Positions 8,701-18,642 of a DNA stretch of 64,000 nucleotides are shown here, piece by piece. The position numbers were made by a program, and so were the translations under genes. The DNA is from JAIQFV01 sp041494885 (GTDB taxonomy: Bacteria; Acidobacteriota; Terriglobia; JAIQFV01): assembly GCA_041494885.1 (NCBI GenBank), contig JBGQBO010000026.1:10012-74011 (forward strand). Reading direction: 5' to 3'. The first letter of the stretch is position 1. Each line of letters starts with the position of its first letter. The notes under the pieces were generated by a model. It was not told where the DNA came from. It made no database searches and was given only the letters and a program-made list of their open reading frames with translations.

Positions 8701-9552
8701 TTATTTGGTGCCGGGCTCTCCCCGCTTGGCCTCCTGCCAGTATCGCTCCATTTCCTGGAGGTTGGTTTGTTCGAAGCTCTTGTTGGAGCGGGCCAGCATG
8801 CATTCGATATAACGGAATCTGTTGCGGAACTTCTGGTTCGTTTTCTTCAGGGCAGATTCGGGATCAATCTTAAAGTGACGGGCCAGGTTTACAGCGACAA
8901 AGAGGATATCTCCGATTTCATCCTCGATCTTCGCCCGTTTGTCATGCTCTTCCAGCACATCGGATTCGGGATGGGGCCCTATCCTCATTGCCTCCTGGAG
9001 TTCCTCCATCTCTTCGTGGAGTTTTTCCAGGATTTCTTCGGCTCGAGACCAGTCAAAGCCGACCCGCGCCGCTCTCTGGGAGAGCTGGCTGGCTTCAAGA
9101 ACGGCAGGAATGCGTCTTGTCACTCCGTCAAGAATGGAGGGATGCTCCGCCGCGCCGGGCTCCCCTGATCGCTTTTCGGCACGCTCAGCCTTCTTCATTT
9201 CCTCCCAATTCTTGAGGACCTCGCGGGAATCGGCGACCTGCTTGTCTCCGAAGACATGCGGATGGCGTCGTACCATCTTAGTGCCGATGGCATCAATGAC
9301 ATCGTCGATGGTAAAGCGATGTTCCTCCCGGGCAATCTGGGCGAGGAAAACCACTTCCAACAGGACATCCCCCAGCTCCTCACAGAGGCCTTCGAAGTCT
9401 TTGTTTTCGATGGCTTCGACCGCTTCGTAGGTCTCTTCGATCAGGAAATTCTTAAGTGTCTCGTAGGTCTGCTCCCGATCCCACGGGCACCCGCCCTCGC
9501 CCCGGAGCCGGGCCATGATTTGCACGAATTCTTCAAACTTGGTTTGGGTCAT
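8701..9552 (-). CDS. mazG: Nucleoside triphosphate pyrophosphohydrolase MazG
   Basis: 283-residue MazG that hydrolyses NTPs to NMP + PPi (house-cleaning). Two tandem all-alpha MazG domains are seen. The N-terminal one (about 10-115) has GGCPWDREQTYETLKNFLIEETYE and EELGDVLLEVVFLAQ. The C-terminal one (about 165-250) has the ExxxE...EDEIGDILFVAVNLARHF Mg-binding pattern. Length fits E. coli MazG (263) with a small linker insertion. It heads a five-gene minus-strand run down to 4669. Confidence 0.95.
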   Translation of the reverse strand: MTQTKFEEFVQIMARLRGEGGCPWDREQTYETLKNFLIEETYEAVEAIENKDFEGLCEELGDVLLEVVFLAQIAREEHRFTIDDVIDAIGTKMVRRHPHVFGDKQVADSREVLKNWEEMKKAERAEKRSGEPGAAEHPSILDGVTRRIPAVLEASQLSQRAARVGFDWSRAEEILEKLHEEMEELQEAMRIGPHPESDVLEEHDKRAKIEDEIGDILFVAVNLARHFKIDPESALKKTNQKFRNRFRYIECMLARSNKSFEQTNLQEMERYWQEAKRGEPGTK

Positions 9553-9700
9553 GAAGACGCCGAGTGGAGTAAACGTCCGCCGAAATGAACTTTAATTGCG
9601 TGGGTGCATTCGCTGCGCCCCGGCGATTATACAGGACACAACAAGGACCGCAAAGATTTTCGAACTCAAACAAGCGGGTCCGCAGCGATGAAAGGAAGAA

Positions 9701-10636
9701 TCAATCCTCGGGGAAAAGGGGCAAGGACGCGCTGGGGTTCAATTGCCGCGATCTGGATTCTGACATGATTTCCTTCAGGCGGGGATAGGCCCTCGTCAGG
9801 GGGCTTGGCACGGGCACAGGCTTTTCTGACCAGAGATGGAGAAACTCGAGCGCGTTGACGACTTCTTGTCCGCGGAAGTGATTATTGAAGATGGCATAAA
9901 CGACACGGGCGCCCTCCGAGAGCGTCTCCAACTTGCCGAGCCACTCGTGTAACTCTTTCCCGGTGTAACAATAATCATAGCGTTCATCGCGCGTGGCGTT
10001 TCCGTCAAACCAGGCGACCGAATTTCTTCCATGAAATCGGATGTATGCAACCGGGGCAGTCCTCTCGCCGGTGGGGCCGATCGAATACGAAACGGGAGGC
10101 TGATCAATGTTGACGAAGCCGGCCCCACGCTCCTGGAGAAACTCGAAAAACTCTCTCTTTAGAAAGGACCGATGACGCACTTCCACCACCAGGGGGGGGC
10201 CTTCAAGCGCCGACAACAAGTGTCGGAGGTAGGCCAGGTTCCTGGAGTTGAAATGAAAGGAGTACGGAAACTGGATTAATACAGCACCCAGACGATGGTG
10301 TGCCTGGATTGGTTGAAGGGCTTGAAGGAATGCTCTGGCGTTCTTTGAGAAGTCCGATCCCGAAGCGTCCGGCCTTTTTTCACCATGGGTAAAATCTTGG
10401 AGCAGCTTCACGGTAAAGGTGAAATCCTCGGTGTCGCTCACCTGCGCGCACCATCCCTCGACGATCTTTGCCGTGGGGATGCGGTAGAAGGTCGAGTTGA
10501 CTTCCAGCGCTGGGAAGAATTGCGCCAGGAACTGAAGCTTGTGGAGGTCGCGTCCGGGCGGATAGACGATACCGTTCCAGTCCGGATAACTCCATCCTGC
10601 AACTCCAATTTTGACGTTTGGTCTTCGATGAGCCAC
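9701..10636 (-). CDS. DUF72 (YecE-like) protein
   Basis: 311-residue DUF72 protein with a TIM-barrel-like fold of unknown biochemical function. Signature segments are IGVAGWSYPDWNGIVYPPG, LEVNSTFYRIPT, FTVKLLQDFTH, VEVRHRSF, YIRFHGRN and VYAIFNNHFRGQEVVNALEF. The predicted start is GTG at 10636. The TPR gene upstream is 50 bp away. No clear function can be drawn from its neighbours. Confidence 0.9.
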   Translation of the reverse strand: MAHRRPNVKIGVAGWSYPDWNGIVYPPGRDLHKLQFLAQFFPALEVNSTFYRIPTAKIVEGWCAQVSDTEDFTFTVKLLQDFTHGEKRPDASGSDFSKNARAFLQALQPIQAHHRLGAVLIQFPYSFHFNSRNLAYLRHLLSALEGPPLVVEVRHRSFLKREFFEFLQERGAGFVNIDQPPVSYSIGPTGERTAPVAYIRFHGRNSVAWFDGNATRDERYDYCYTGKELHEWLGKLETLSEGARVVYAIFNNHFRGQEVVNALEFLHLWSEKPVPVPSPLTRAYPRLKEIMSESRSRQLNPSASLPLFPED

Positions 10637-10686
10637 GTGAGTGATGGGGTATGCGGTTCAACTTGTTGGCGTGTTCTGATGTTCAG

Positions 10687-11175
10687 TCAATTCATCCGTG
10701 CCTGCAAGCGGGTGAGAGCATGCCGGGCCTCCTCATAGTCGGACTGGCACTCAACGGCCCGGCGATATTCCGAAATGGCTTTGCTCCATTTTCCTTTCAT
10801 CTCATAGATCCGGCCCAGGTTCATATGTGGGAAGCAGTAGCTTTCATATCTTCGGGCTTGTGTGGCCCGTTCAAGCCATGTGATTGCCTCATCCGGCTTG
10901 CCCAGTTGGATCAAATAGGCCCCGATGTCGTTGTACGGGTTCCCGAAGTCCGGATCCACTTGGATGGCCTTTCGGCACTCTTCGATCGCATCTTCAAGTT
11001 TTCCTTGAAAGCTGTACGCCCATCCGAGAAAGGTATGGGCTTCTGCGGTAGGAAGAACCGCGATCGATTCTCCATAAAGTCGGATCGCCTCTTCGAAGTC
11101 ACCATTCCTCTGGTGCTCGTATGCCTGTTGCCAAAGCTCTGTAGCGTGATCGAAGAGATCATCACGATGGTTCAT
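10687..11175 (-). CDS. TPR-repeat protein
   Basis: 162-residue protein made almost wholly of tetratricopeptide repeats: about four 34-residue units are seen (AIRLYGESIAVLPTAEAHTFLGWAYSFQGKLEDAIEECRKAIQVDPDFGNPYNDIGAYLIQLGKPDEAI and onward). There is no signal peptide, so it is probably a cytosolic protein-interaction scaffold. It sits between the flavin reductase and DUF72 genes on the same strand (gaps ~50 bp). Partner unknown. Confidence 0.85.
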   Translation of the reverse strand: MNHRDDLFDHATELWQQAYEHQRNGDFEEAIRLYGESIAVLPTAEAHTFLGWAYSFQGKLEDAIEECRKAIQVDPDFGNPYNDIGAYLIQLGKPDEAITWLERATQARRYESYCFPHMNLGRIYEMKGKWSKAISEYRRAVECQSDYEEARHALTRLQARMN

Positions 11176-11228
11176 GAAGTGTCAATTCCCCTGAATCGAT
11201 CGCAGAATACAAGCGAGGTTCAAATGCC

Positions 11229-11705
11229 CTACCCGCCATAAAACCAACCGGTGTCACGCATGAAAAGGGGTATATCCGCGCGGGTGAGCCGGGCCTCGAT
11301 GACTTCGCCCAGAACGACCGCATGGTCGCCCCGCTCGACGATGTCCGTTACCTTGCATTCGAATGAAGCGGGAGACTCCTTCAGGATAGCCCCTCCAGTG
11401 ATCCCGCTCTCATACTCGTGACCGTTGATTCTGTTTCCTTCAACGGAGCTAGCCTTGAAGAAATCCTGCGCCAGGTCCTTCTGGTTCTGTCCCAGGATAT
11501 TGACGGTAAAGTGCATTGCCTTCCTCACGGTGGCAAACGTATCGCTGTCCATTTTGAGGCCCACCATGACCAGGGGCGGGCTGAAAGAAGCCTGGGACAA
11601 CCAGTTGACGGTGGCCGCCGCGACATGACCCTCCACCCGGGACGAGAGGACATACATTCCATAGTTGATCATCCGCAGGGCTTTTTTCTTTGCTTCTGGA
11701 TCCAT
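11229..11705 (-). CDS. Flavin reductase-like domain protein
   Basis: 158-residue FMN-binding split-barrel protein of the flavin reductase family. Typical features are YGMYVLSSRVEGHVAAATVNWLSQASFSPPLVMVGLK at the N-terminus, FTVNILGQNQKDLA and the C-terminal FKCK-like FECKVTDIVERGDHAVVLGEV. Such proteins bind FMN and reduce it with NAD(P)H or act as oxidoreductases themselves. A strong AGGAAGGAA ribosome site precedes the ATG at 11705. Confidence 0.9.
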   Translation of the reverse strand: MDPEAKKKALRMINYGMYVLSSRVEGHVAAATVNWLSQASFSPPLVMVGLKMDSDTFATVRKAMHFTVNILGQNQKDLAQDFFKASSVEGNRINGHEYESGITGGAILKESPASFECKVTDIVERGDHAVVLGEVIEARLTRADIPLFMRDTGWFYGG

Positions 11706-11985
11706 GGGTTTTTCCTTCCTCTTGGAAACGGAGTCTTAGTGACGCAATCTTAGCCTAGAAGGGGGATTCTATATCGAGGGGGAAATTGAGGCAATGGCCA
11801 TTCAAGGATGGGACTGCAAGCCTGGGGTCACAGGGGATTTCGTCGGTCATTGCCGGTTTCATCTTGTGGCGTGATGTTTGACGGGCGGGCTTCAAATTTC
11901 GCCGTGAACAAGTCGGAACAAACCCGGTACAAGGGTTGATCGCGGGGAGTCAACAACCCCGGGATTCGGCGTGGACTGACGTGAT

Positions 11986-14900
11986 TTACTGGTCGAGCAC
12001 TTCGCGGACTTTCCGGGCCAAAGAGTCCGGGCTAAATGGTTTTTGAAGAAACGCGGTACCCGGATCAAAATCCCCTTTATAAAGAACGGCCTCCTCGCTA
12101 TACCCCGAAACGAATAGGACTTTGGTTTCAGGCCTCACGGCGACAATCCGGTTGGCAAGTTCACGGCCGCTCATTTTCGGCATGATCACGTCTGTGATCA
12201 CAAGATCGATGGGGTCCTCATTCCCTTCGAAGATCTTGAGCGCCTCCTGCCCGTTCGAGGCTTCAAGCACCCTGTAACCCTTCATCCGGAGCATCGTGAT
12301 GATCAGTCCCCGGATCGCCTGTTCATCTTCCACTAGAAGGATAGTTTCCTGTCCCGCTATTTGCTCCTCGGGTATGACAGGGGTCTTAACGTTGATCACC
12401 ATCTCCTCCACCCGCGGGAGATAGACTTTGAAGGTGGTGCCAAGCCCCTCCTCGCTCTCGGCGCTGATGTACCCGTTGCTCTGCTTCACAATACCATAAA
12501 CGGTCGAAAGCCCCAGTCCCGTCCCCTTCCCTTTTTCTTTGGTTGTGAAGAACGGCTCGAACAAATGGGATTGTACTTCCGCGCTCATCCCGTCCCCCGT
12601 GTCGCTTACCGCGAGCATCACATAGTCTCCCGGTTTGGCGCCAGGATGTTTCCAGATATACTCTTCCTGCAAAACGATGTTTTGCGTTTCAATGGTCAGT
12701 TTTCCCCCGTGGGGCATGGCATCGCGCGAATTTACCACGAGGTTCAGAATCACCTGCTCGATCTGCCCCGGATCCGCTTTTACGTTGCCCAAAGTCATTT
12801 GAAGCCCCAGGCGCAAGTCCACATCCTCACCAATTAAGCGCCGGACCAGCTTTTCCATGCCGGACACGACCGTATTGAGGTCCATGACCTGAGGTTGCAG
12901 AATCTGTCGCCGGCTAAAGGCAAGGAGCTGGCGCGTCAGCGAGGCGGCCCTCTCGCCTGCCTTCTTAATTTCCTCCGCATTCTTACGTGCGGGATCGGAC
13001 GCGTCGAGGCGCATCAGGAGGAGTTCGGAATACCCCATGATGGCGGTGAGCAGGTTGTTGAAATCGTGGGCCACTCCGCCCGCCAGTCGCCCCACGGCTT
13101 CCATTTTCTGGGCCTGCCGAAACTGCTCTTCTAGCCGCTTCGATTCGCTAAGGTCGACATACATCCCGTAGATACCCATCTGCCTCTGGTCAATCACGAT
13201 GGGGACCCCGTATATTTGGACGGGGATGAGAGAGCCGTCTTTTCGACATCTCGTCGATTGTAATTCCACCGTTTCTCCATGAAGAACTCTTGAAGACAAC
13301 AGCGAGGCCTCTTGGGAGAAGTCTTCGGAGACGACGGTCTCGTTGATTTGCTTTCCAAAAAGTTCATCCGGAGAGAACTGGAACAGGGTCTCGAACCCTT
13401 TGTTCACCTGAAGGATCCGGTCGTGCTCATCCAGCAAGGCGATGGCTGCGGGCGCATTTTCAAACAGCTGCTGGAAAAGGGTTTTCTGGTGGGCCGTTTC
13501 CGATTCCGCCCGGGTGCGCTCAATCAAGATCTGGGCATTCTCAAGGGCTCCCGCGGCACTCGCCGACAGCCCCTGCAAGAGCTCGACGTCGGTTTCGTCG
13601 AACGGCCGCCGCCCCTTCGTGTTGTGAATTTCAAAGACACCCAGGAGGTCGCCCCTGCGGCTTTGGATGGGGACATTAACCAGGTTATAAAAACCCAGGG
13701 CCTTTTGAATTTCCTGAACGACCTGCGGGTCCTGTTTGGCGTCGTTCGAGATATAGGGTCTCCTGTTTTCCATCACCCAGCCGGGTATCCCAACACCTGG
13801 CTCAAACCGGTACTCGATGGGGATGATGTTTCCATCCTGATTGTATTCCGTGAATTCCAGTCTGCCATCCGCCATGAGTCCGGCCGCTCCCCCGGTTGCT
13901 CCGACCAGCTCCATCGCCGTGGCGACCAGGCTTCGTATGATGGAAGGGATTTCCAGGACTGCATTGACCTCCTGGGCCGCGCGGGAAAGAATCTGCAACT
14001 GATAGCTCCGTTTCAAGATCGCTTCTTCCGCGCGCTTGCGCTCCGTGATGTCCATGATGATGGTGGCGAACTGGCCCCTCCTCGGACTATAGGCCGCGAC
14101 TTCGAAGTGTTTCTTCAAGGACTCGGAATAATTTTCGAATTTAATGGGTTCGCCCGTACGCGCGACCTTTCCATACGTTTCGATCCAATACCCTTCTAAT
14201 TCCGGAAGAACATTTTGTACGCTCCTCCCGAGGATTTGCCCTGACTTAAGGCCGGTCATCGCTTCAAACGCCGAATTCACCTCAAGAAATCGGTAATCGA
14301 AGGGTTTTCCGCTCTCATCACAAATAATCTCATGCAAAGCAAATCCCTCGTGCATTGTCTCAAAGAGGGTTCGATACCTTTCCTCACTGTGCCGCAAGAG
14401 CGTTTCTGCCCGCTTACGTTCTGTAATCTCGCGCACGATCACCTGGGCCGCCGATCTTCCGCCGTAGGGGAAGGAGGTGGCCATGACTTCCACATCCACG
14501 GGTTCCCCGTCGAGCCGGAGGTACTTTTCCTCGAGTGGGGGAATCTTTTTCGCCTCGGCCAGGAGTTGGATTCGCTCCCTGACGATCGATTGGGAATCGG
14601 GGTGAATGAGGTCCAATACATTCCTTCCCAGGAGTGACTCGGGGTTGGTCGCGCGGAACAGCCTCAGGCCGGCAGCATTGATGTAAACAATCTTCCCTTC
14701 ACTTTGGATGAAGATGGTGTCCGGGGAGAGTTCGACCAGACGGCGGTATCGTTCCTCCGATTCCCAGACCTTGCCCTCCAAGGCTCGCTTTTCCCGCCAC
14801 TGCAAGGCTTCTCCTTCAGCCCGGACTCGTGAGCGGTAGTCCCGGTAAACGAGGCTCGAGCCGGTGACGAGGGCAAAAATCGTAATTGCCAGCAGCGCCA

Positions 14901-15825
14901 GCGTGTCCCGGAAGCTCCGACTCACAAAGGCGGTCACGTCATCGTACGGGGCGTTGACGACTACAATCCAGTTGGCGTTCTCAAATTGAACAGGCGCAAA
15001 GGCCCCCAGTTTCTCGGAGGAGTCGCCCACGGCATAGTTAACGATCCCCTGTTTTTCGCGCAGCATCTTGGCGATATAGTCCACCGAGGTGTGGCACTGG
15101 GTGCACTGGACCGACACTTGATGAAAATTTCTCATCACCATCTCGGGATGATCCGAGTGGAATAGAAGGGTCCCGTTCTCATCGACGATCCAAGCTTGGG
15201 GCGGCTTTCGTTCGGGATTGACCAGGGCCAATTGCGCGCTGAGAAGTTCCTTCATGTCCACGACGAGGGAAATGGCCCCCGTAATTGGCTGGCCGACTCC
15301 AAAATCATCCGGCCTTAACTCCCCTGGTTGAATCGCCTTAAAAATGAGAAAGGAAGAAGGGAGTGGGCTTGCACCCGACGTGAATGAGGCGGAGGCGGGG
15401 CCAATATACACCTTTCCCCTGTTTTCAGGTTTTCTCGCCCACGAGAAAAAACCAGTTTGAGCGTCATTGTGTCCAATAAAGCTTTTCGATGTGGAGTAAA
15501 TAATGGTTCCTGATCCGTCATACACAGAAATTGCCTTTACGCTCTTCGCTTTCACATACTGGAAGTAATCATCAATGCTTCCTTTGAGGTGTTCGATCTC
15601 CTTGGGTTGAGAGGATGGGAGGGTAGAGAGCAGACGAACCCGCTGCGAGCGGTCGCGCAGAGACGACTCGATCTGGTTAGCCACATGCAGGGCCATGAGG
15701 AGTTGCTGGTCTTGAAACCCCGACGCCACCTCCTGTTTACTGCGTTCGTGAAGGTGGAATGCAAGAAGGGCGATCACCAAGAGTGCTACGCCCGTCAGTG
15801 CGATGATCCAGAAACTTCGTCTCAT
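11986..15825 (-). CDS. Membrane-bound hybrid histidine kinase with CxxCH sensor motif
   Basis: 1279-residue hybrid sensor kinase. Order: TM1 (about 7-27), a periplasmic sensor region to ~305, TM2 (~306-326), PAS (~355-475), PAS (~480-605), GAF (~615-780), PAS (~785-905), HisKA with H920 in VAHDFNNLL, HATPase_c (NSRDAM, DTGDGM, GTGLGLSTVYG), and a C-terminal receiver with phospho-acceptor D1212 in LVITDVIMP and QKPFS. The sensor region contains C241-x-x-C244-H245 (QCTQCHTS), a c-type haem attachment motif, so it may sense redox state or a gas ligand (inference). The receiver is intramolecular; no separate response regulator gene is adjacent. Confidence 0.93.
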   Translation of the reverse strand: MRRSFWIIALTGVALLVIALLAFHLHERSKQEVASGFQDQQLLMALHVANQIESSLRDRSQRVRLLSTLPSSQPKEIEHLKGSIDDYFQYVKAKSVKAISVYDGSGTIIYSTSKSFIGHNDAQTGFFSWARKPENRGKVYIGPASASFTSGASPLPSSFLIFKAIQPGELRPDDFGVGQPITGAISLVVDMKELLSAQLALVNPERKPPQAWIVDENGTLLFHSDHPEMVMRNFHQVSVQCTQCHTSVDYIAKMLREKQGIVNYAVGDSSEKLGAFAPVQFENANWIVVVNAPYDDVTAFVSRSFRDTLALLAITIFALVTGSSLVYRDYRSRVRAEGEALQWREKRALEGKVWESEERYRRLVELSPDTIFIQSEGKIVYINAAGLRLFRATNPESLLGRNVLDLIHPDSQSIVRERIQLLAEAKKIPPLEEKYLRLDGEPVDVEVMATSFPYGGRSAAQVIVREITERKRAETLLRHSEERYRTLFETMHEGFALHEIICDESGKPFDYRFLEVNSAFEAMTGLKSGQILGRSVQNVLPELEGYWIETYGKVARTGEPIKFENYSESLKKHFEVAAYSPRRGQFATIIMDITERKRAEEAILKRSYQLQILSRAAQEVNAVLEIPSIIRSLVATAMELVGATGGAAGLMADGRLEFTEYNQDGNIIPIEYRFEPGVGIPGWVMENRRPYISNDAKQDPQVVQEIQKALGFYNLVNVPIQSRRGDLLGVFEIHNTKGRRPFDETDVELLQGLSASAAGALENAQILIERTRAESETAHQKTLFQQLFENAPAAIALLDEHDRILQVNKGFETLFQFSPDELFGKQINETVVSEDFSQEASLLSSRVLHGETVELQSTRCRKDGSLIPVQIYGVPIVIDQRQMGIYGMYVDLSESKRLEEQFRQAQKMEAVGRLAGGVAHDFNNLLTAIMGYSELLLMRLDASDPARKNAEEIKKAGERAASLTRQLLAFSRRQILQPQVMDLNTVVSGMEKLVRRLIGEDVDLRLGLQMTLGNVKADPGQIEQVILNLVVNSRDAMPHGGKLTIETQNIVLQEEYIWKHPGAKPGDYVMLAVSDTGDGMSAEVQSHLFEPFFTTKEKGKGTGLGLSTVYGIVKQSNGYISAESEEGLGTTFKVYLPRVEEMVINVKTPVIPEEQIAGQETILLVEDEQAIRGLIITMLRMKGYRVLEASNGQEALKIFEGNEDPIDLVITDVIMPKMSGRELANRIVAVRPETKVLFVSGYSEEAVLYKGDFDPGTAFLQKPFSPDSLARKVREVLDQ

Positions 15826-16493
15826 GAGGATGACCTTTATTGATCAGTTCTATTAGACAGTTCAGGAGACATCCATCTCAAAGGGTTGGCTCATGTCACG
15901 ACCACTCGGCTCGGAGCTTCTGGGTTCCATTCTGGGCGGCTGGTTCGAGCACAGATGAGGTCGGCATCACGACCGCGGGTCGAGCGTTTTTCACCGCATG
16001 TTTAGGAGGAGCGCAAAAATACCCCTGCCTTCGGGATGAGCCCTGGATGATTTCGTGAGTCCCTCCTGGAACCGAAGGTGGGCATGACAATCCTGCATCT
16101 TAGAACCCCACCCGAGGTCTCAATGACTTATCGGTTTATCGAGGTTGATGCGTTAATGGTTTTTGTACAGGGGCGTTGCCGGAATGGGCTTGATCCATGT
16201 GCTAGGATTTCCTGGCAGGAAATCACTCGAGGGGATATTTGGGAACTGAAGATGAATCCACCTCCACCTGTGGCAGTGGAAGGTTCAATTAAGATAAAAC
16301 GCAGGAAAACTAATTGCTAGAATCTGGGCCGGGGGAGAGATAGAATCCCCTCGGGCTTCAATGAAACAGGCCAATGTTGCCGTACTCTCCACGCGTTCAT
16401 TGACGCCTGACAGACCAAAGTTAGGGCCGGCCGGCTTGATGGTTGTGGGTCATCGTTCACCATTCAACAAGTTGACATTAGGGGGAATTCAGA
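15826..16493. other. Divergent intergenic region
   Basis: 668 bp between the histidine kinase (minus) and the amidohydrolase (plus), which must hold both promoters. Short open frames (for example 16078-16320) show no family features or convincing ribosome sites and are not called. No repeat or RNA element is recognised. Confidence 0.45.
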
Positions 16494-18251
16494 ATGAAGG
16501 ATCGAAAACTTATTCCAGTCATGATGCTTCTCCTGCTGGTCGTGCTAACTCTCAGTCAAATTGGACTCGCCCAGCGGGAACCGAGGCCCGCAGAGGGCAC
16601 GTCGAGCGTCCCCGCGGACACGGTGTTGCTTAATGGGAACATTTACACGATGAACCCCCGGATTCCGCACGCTCAGGCCATTGCGATTCGCGGGGATCGG
16701 ATCGTGTTTGTGGGGACCACTGAGGGAGCGGCACGATTCAAGGGTCCGAAGAGTAAGGTCCTGGATCTCGATGGCAAGACAGTTGTTCCGGGATTCATCG
16801 ACGCTCACGGTCATTTCATCGGCCTTGGAGAAAGCCTGCAGCGGTTGAGTTTTGTTGATACTCGCGGCTATGACGAGATCATTCGAATGGTGAAACAGAA
16901 GGTTATGGAGAGCCCTCGCGGGGAATGGGTTCTTGGTCGTGGCTGGGATCAAACGCGCTGGCCTGTTAAAGATTTTCCTAACCATCGCGACCTGAGTGCG
17001 GTTTCTCCTGAAACTCCTGTCTGGCTGACGCGGGTGGACGGCCATGCCGGACTTGCCAATGCCAAGGCGATGGAAATTGCCGGGATCACGCGGCAGACCC
17101 CTGATCCGCCCGGCGGTAAGATTGTCCGCGATGAGAAGACCGGTGAGCCCACAGGGGTTTTTATCGATAACGCCATGTCACTGGTCGGTCGCCAGATCCC
17201 CCCTCTCACACGCGATCAGATCAAGAGGGCGGCCCTTCTCGCGGTCCAAAAATGCCTTGCCGATGGCCTCACGGAGGTGCATGACGCTGGCGTGGGGAGG
17301 GAAACTCTCGAGGTTTACAAAGATCTGATCGACGAAGGTCGATTCGACTTCCGCATTTATGCGATGATCATGGCGGCGGGTAGTCCTACTAATTCCCCCG
17401 CCGCTTCGACGCTGGACTCTTACTTAAAGGCGGGACCGCTCATTGGATATGGGGAAAATCGTCTAACGGTCCGATCCATCAAGATGATCGCGGACGGCGC
17501 ATTGGGATCAAGGGGGGCGGCCCTGCTGGAGCCGTATAGCGATGATCCCAAGAACAGCGGTTGGATGGTCACCCCGCAAGAGACCCTTTACGCCTGGGCC
17601 AAGAAGGCAACCGATGGGGGCTTCCAGGTGAATACGCACGCCATCGGGGATCGCGCCAACCGGGCATGGCTTGATGTGGTGACTCGACTGGAAGAAGCAA
17701 ACCCGAAGGTGAAAGAGCTCCGCCTGCGTGATGAGCATGCCCAGATCCTGGCGTTGAACGATCTCCCTCGCCTCGCGTCGTTACAGGTCATTCCCTCGAT
17801 GCAGCCCACCCATTGCACAAGTGACATGCGGTGGGCTGAGCAGCGTCTGGGGCCGGAGCGGATCAAAGGGGCCTACGCCTGGCGTTCGTTGTTGAAAACC
17901 GGTGTTCACATCGCTGCAGGGTCAGACTTCCCCGTAGAAGATCCCAACCCGCTGTGGGGTTTTTATGCGGCGGTGACCCGGCAGGATCAGGGCGGTTGGC
18001 CGCCGGGAGGTTGGTTTCCACAGGAGCGCATGAGCCGTGAGGAAGCCCTTCGGTCCTTCACCCTCGATGCGGCGTTCGCCGCCTTCGAAGAGAACATCAA
18101 GGGGTCCCTTGAGGACGGCAAACTAGCTGACTTGGTTGTGTTGAGTCACGATATTATGAAAATTGAGCCCCAATTGATCCTGCGGACGGAGGTTGAGAAG
18201 ACATTTCTTGGGGGTAAGCTGGTTTATGGGAAAGTGGCTTCGAGGCCATGA
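16494..18251 (+). CDS. Exported amidohydrolase (YtcJ/amidohydrolase 3 family)
   Basis: 585-residue metal-dependent hydrolase with an N-terminal signal peptide (KLIPVMMLLLLVVLTLSQIGLA). The amidohydrolase barrel is shown by GFIDAHGHFIGLGESL (first metal His pair), VNTHAIGDRANRAW, DEHAQILAL and AAGSDFPVEDPNPLWGFYAAV. DGALGSRGAAL, typical of the YtcJ group, is also present. The substrate is unknown; relatives act on N-substituted formamides or other amides. The next gene is an exported M28 peptidase, so the pair may process peptides or amides outside the cytoplasm. Confidence 0.9.
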   Translation: MKDRKLIPVMMLLLLVVLTLSQIGLAQREPRPAEGTSSVPADTVLLNGNIYTMNPRIPHAQAIAIRGDRIVFVGTTEGAARFKGPKSKVLDLDGKTVVPGFIDAHGHFIGLGESLQRLSFVDTRGYDEIIRMVKQKVMESPRGEWVLGRGWDQTRWPVKDFPNHRDLSAVSPETPVWLTRVDGHAGLANAKAMEIAGITRQTPDPPGGKIVRDEKTGEPTGVFIDNAMSLVGRQIPPLTRDQIKRAALLAVQKCLADGLTEVHDAGVGRETLEVYKDLIDEGRFDFRIYAMIMAAGSPTNSPAASTLDSYLKAGPLIGYGENRLTVRSIKMIADGALGSRGAALLEPYSDDPKNSGWMVTPQETLYAWAKKATDGGFQVNTHAIGDRANRAWLDVVTRLEEANPKVKELRLRDEHAQILALNDLPRLASLQVIPSMQPTHCTSDMRWAEQRLGPERIKGAYAWRSLLKTGVHIAAGSDFPVEDPNPLWGFYAAVTRQDQGGWPPGGWFPQERMSREEALRSFTLDAAFAAFEENIKGSLEDGKLADLVVLSHDIMKIEPQLILRTEVEKTFLGGKLVYGKVASRP

Positions 18252-18642
18252 CCGGAAGAGAAAGGATCACGAGCATCGAAGGAGAACCTCTTCAACTTCT
18301 GTTCTTGAATGCTTGTTAGAAGGGAGCGAACTCAACACCGAGAATCAATCGCTGTCTTTGAGAGCTTCGTGACGGAAACGCCTGCCGGCGAATCGCCCTT
18401 CCCATTATTGGTGCGGGGCATCGTCCTTCGCGGTTCGTTCGGATTCCGGAGTGTTGGGCCGCATCGGTTTTTCGGGACCGCGGCGCTGAAATACCCTTTC
18501 CTGAGGCCCCCTGCTTTGCGCGTTTCCAACGCGTTGAACGATGCCGCGATTCACGCGTTTCCCTAACTTCTGGTTGACGAACCGTCCTTTTCCCATGCGA
18601 TGATACTATCACGAAAATTGATTCCTTTGCCGAGGAGCGTTT
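18252..18642. other. Intergenic region, nothing recognised
   Basis: 391 bp between two plus-strand hydrolase genes. It contains only short overlapping frames on both strands. No terminator with a T run, repeat or RNA is seen. The M28 gene has its own ribosome site (GAGGAG at about 18631) and presumably its own promoter here. Confidence 0.4.
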
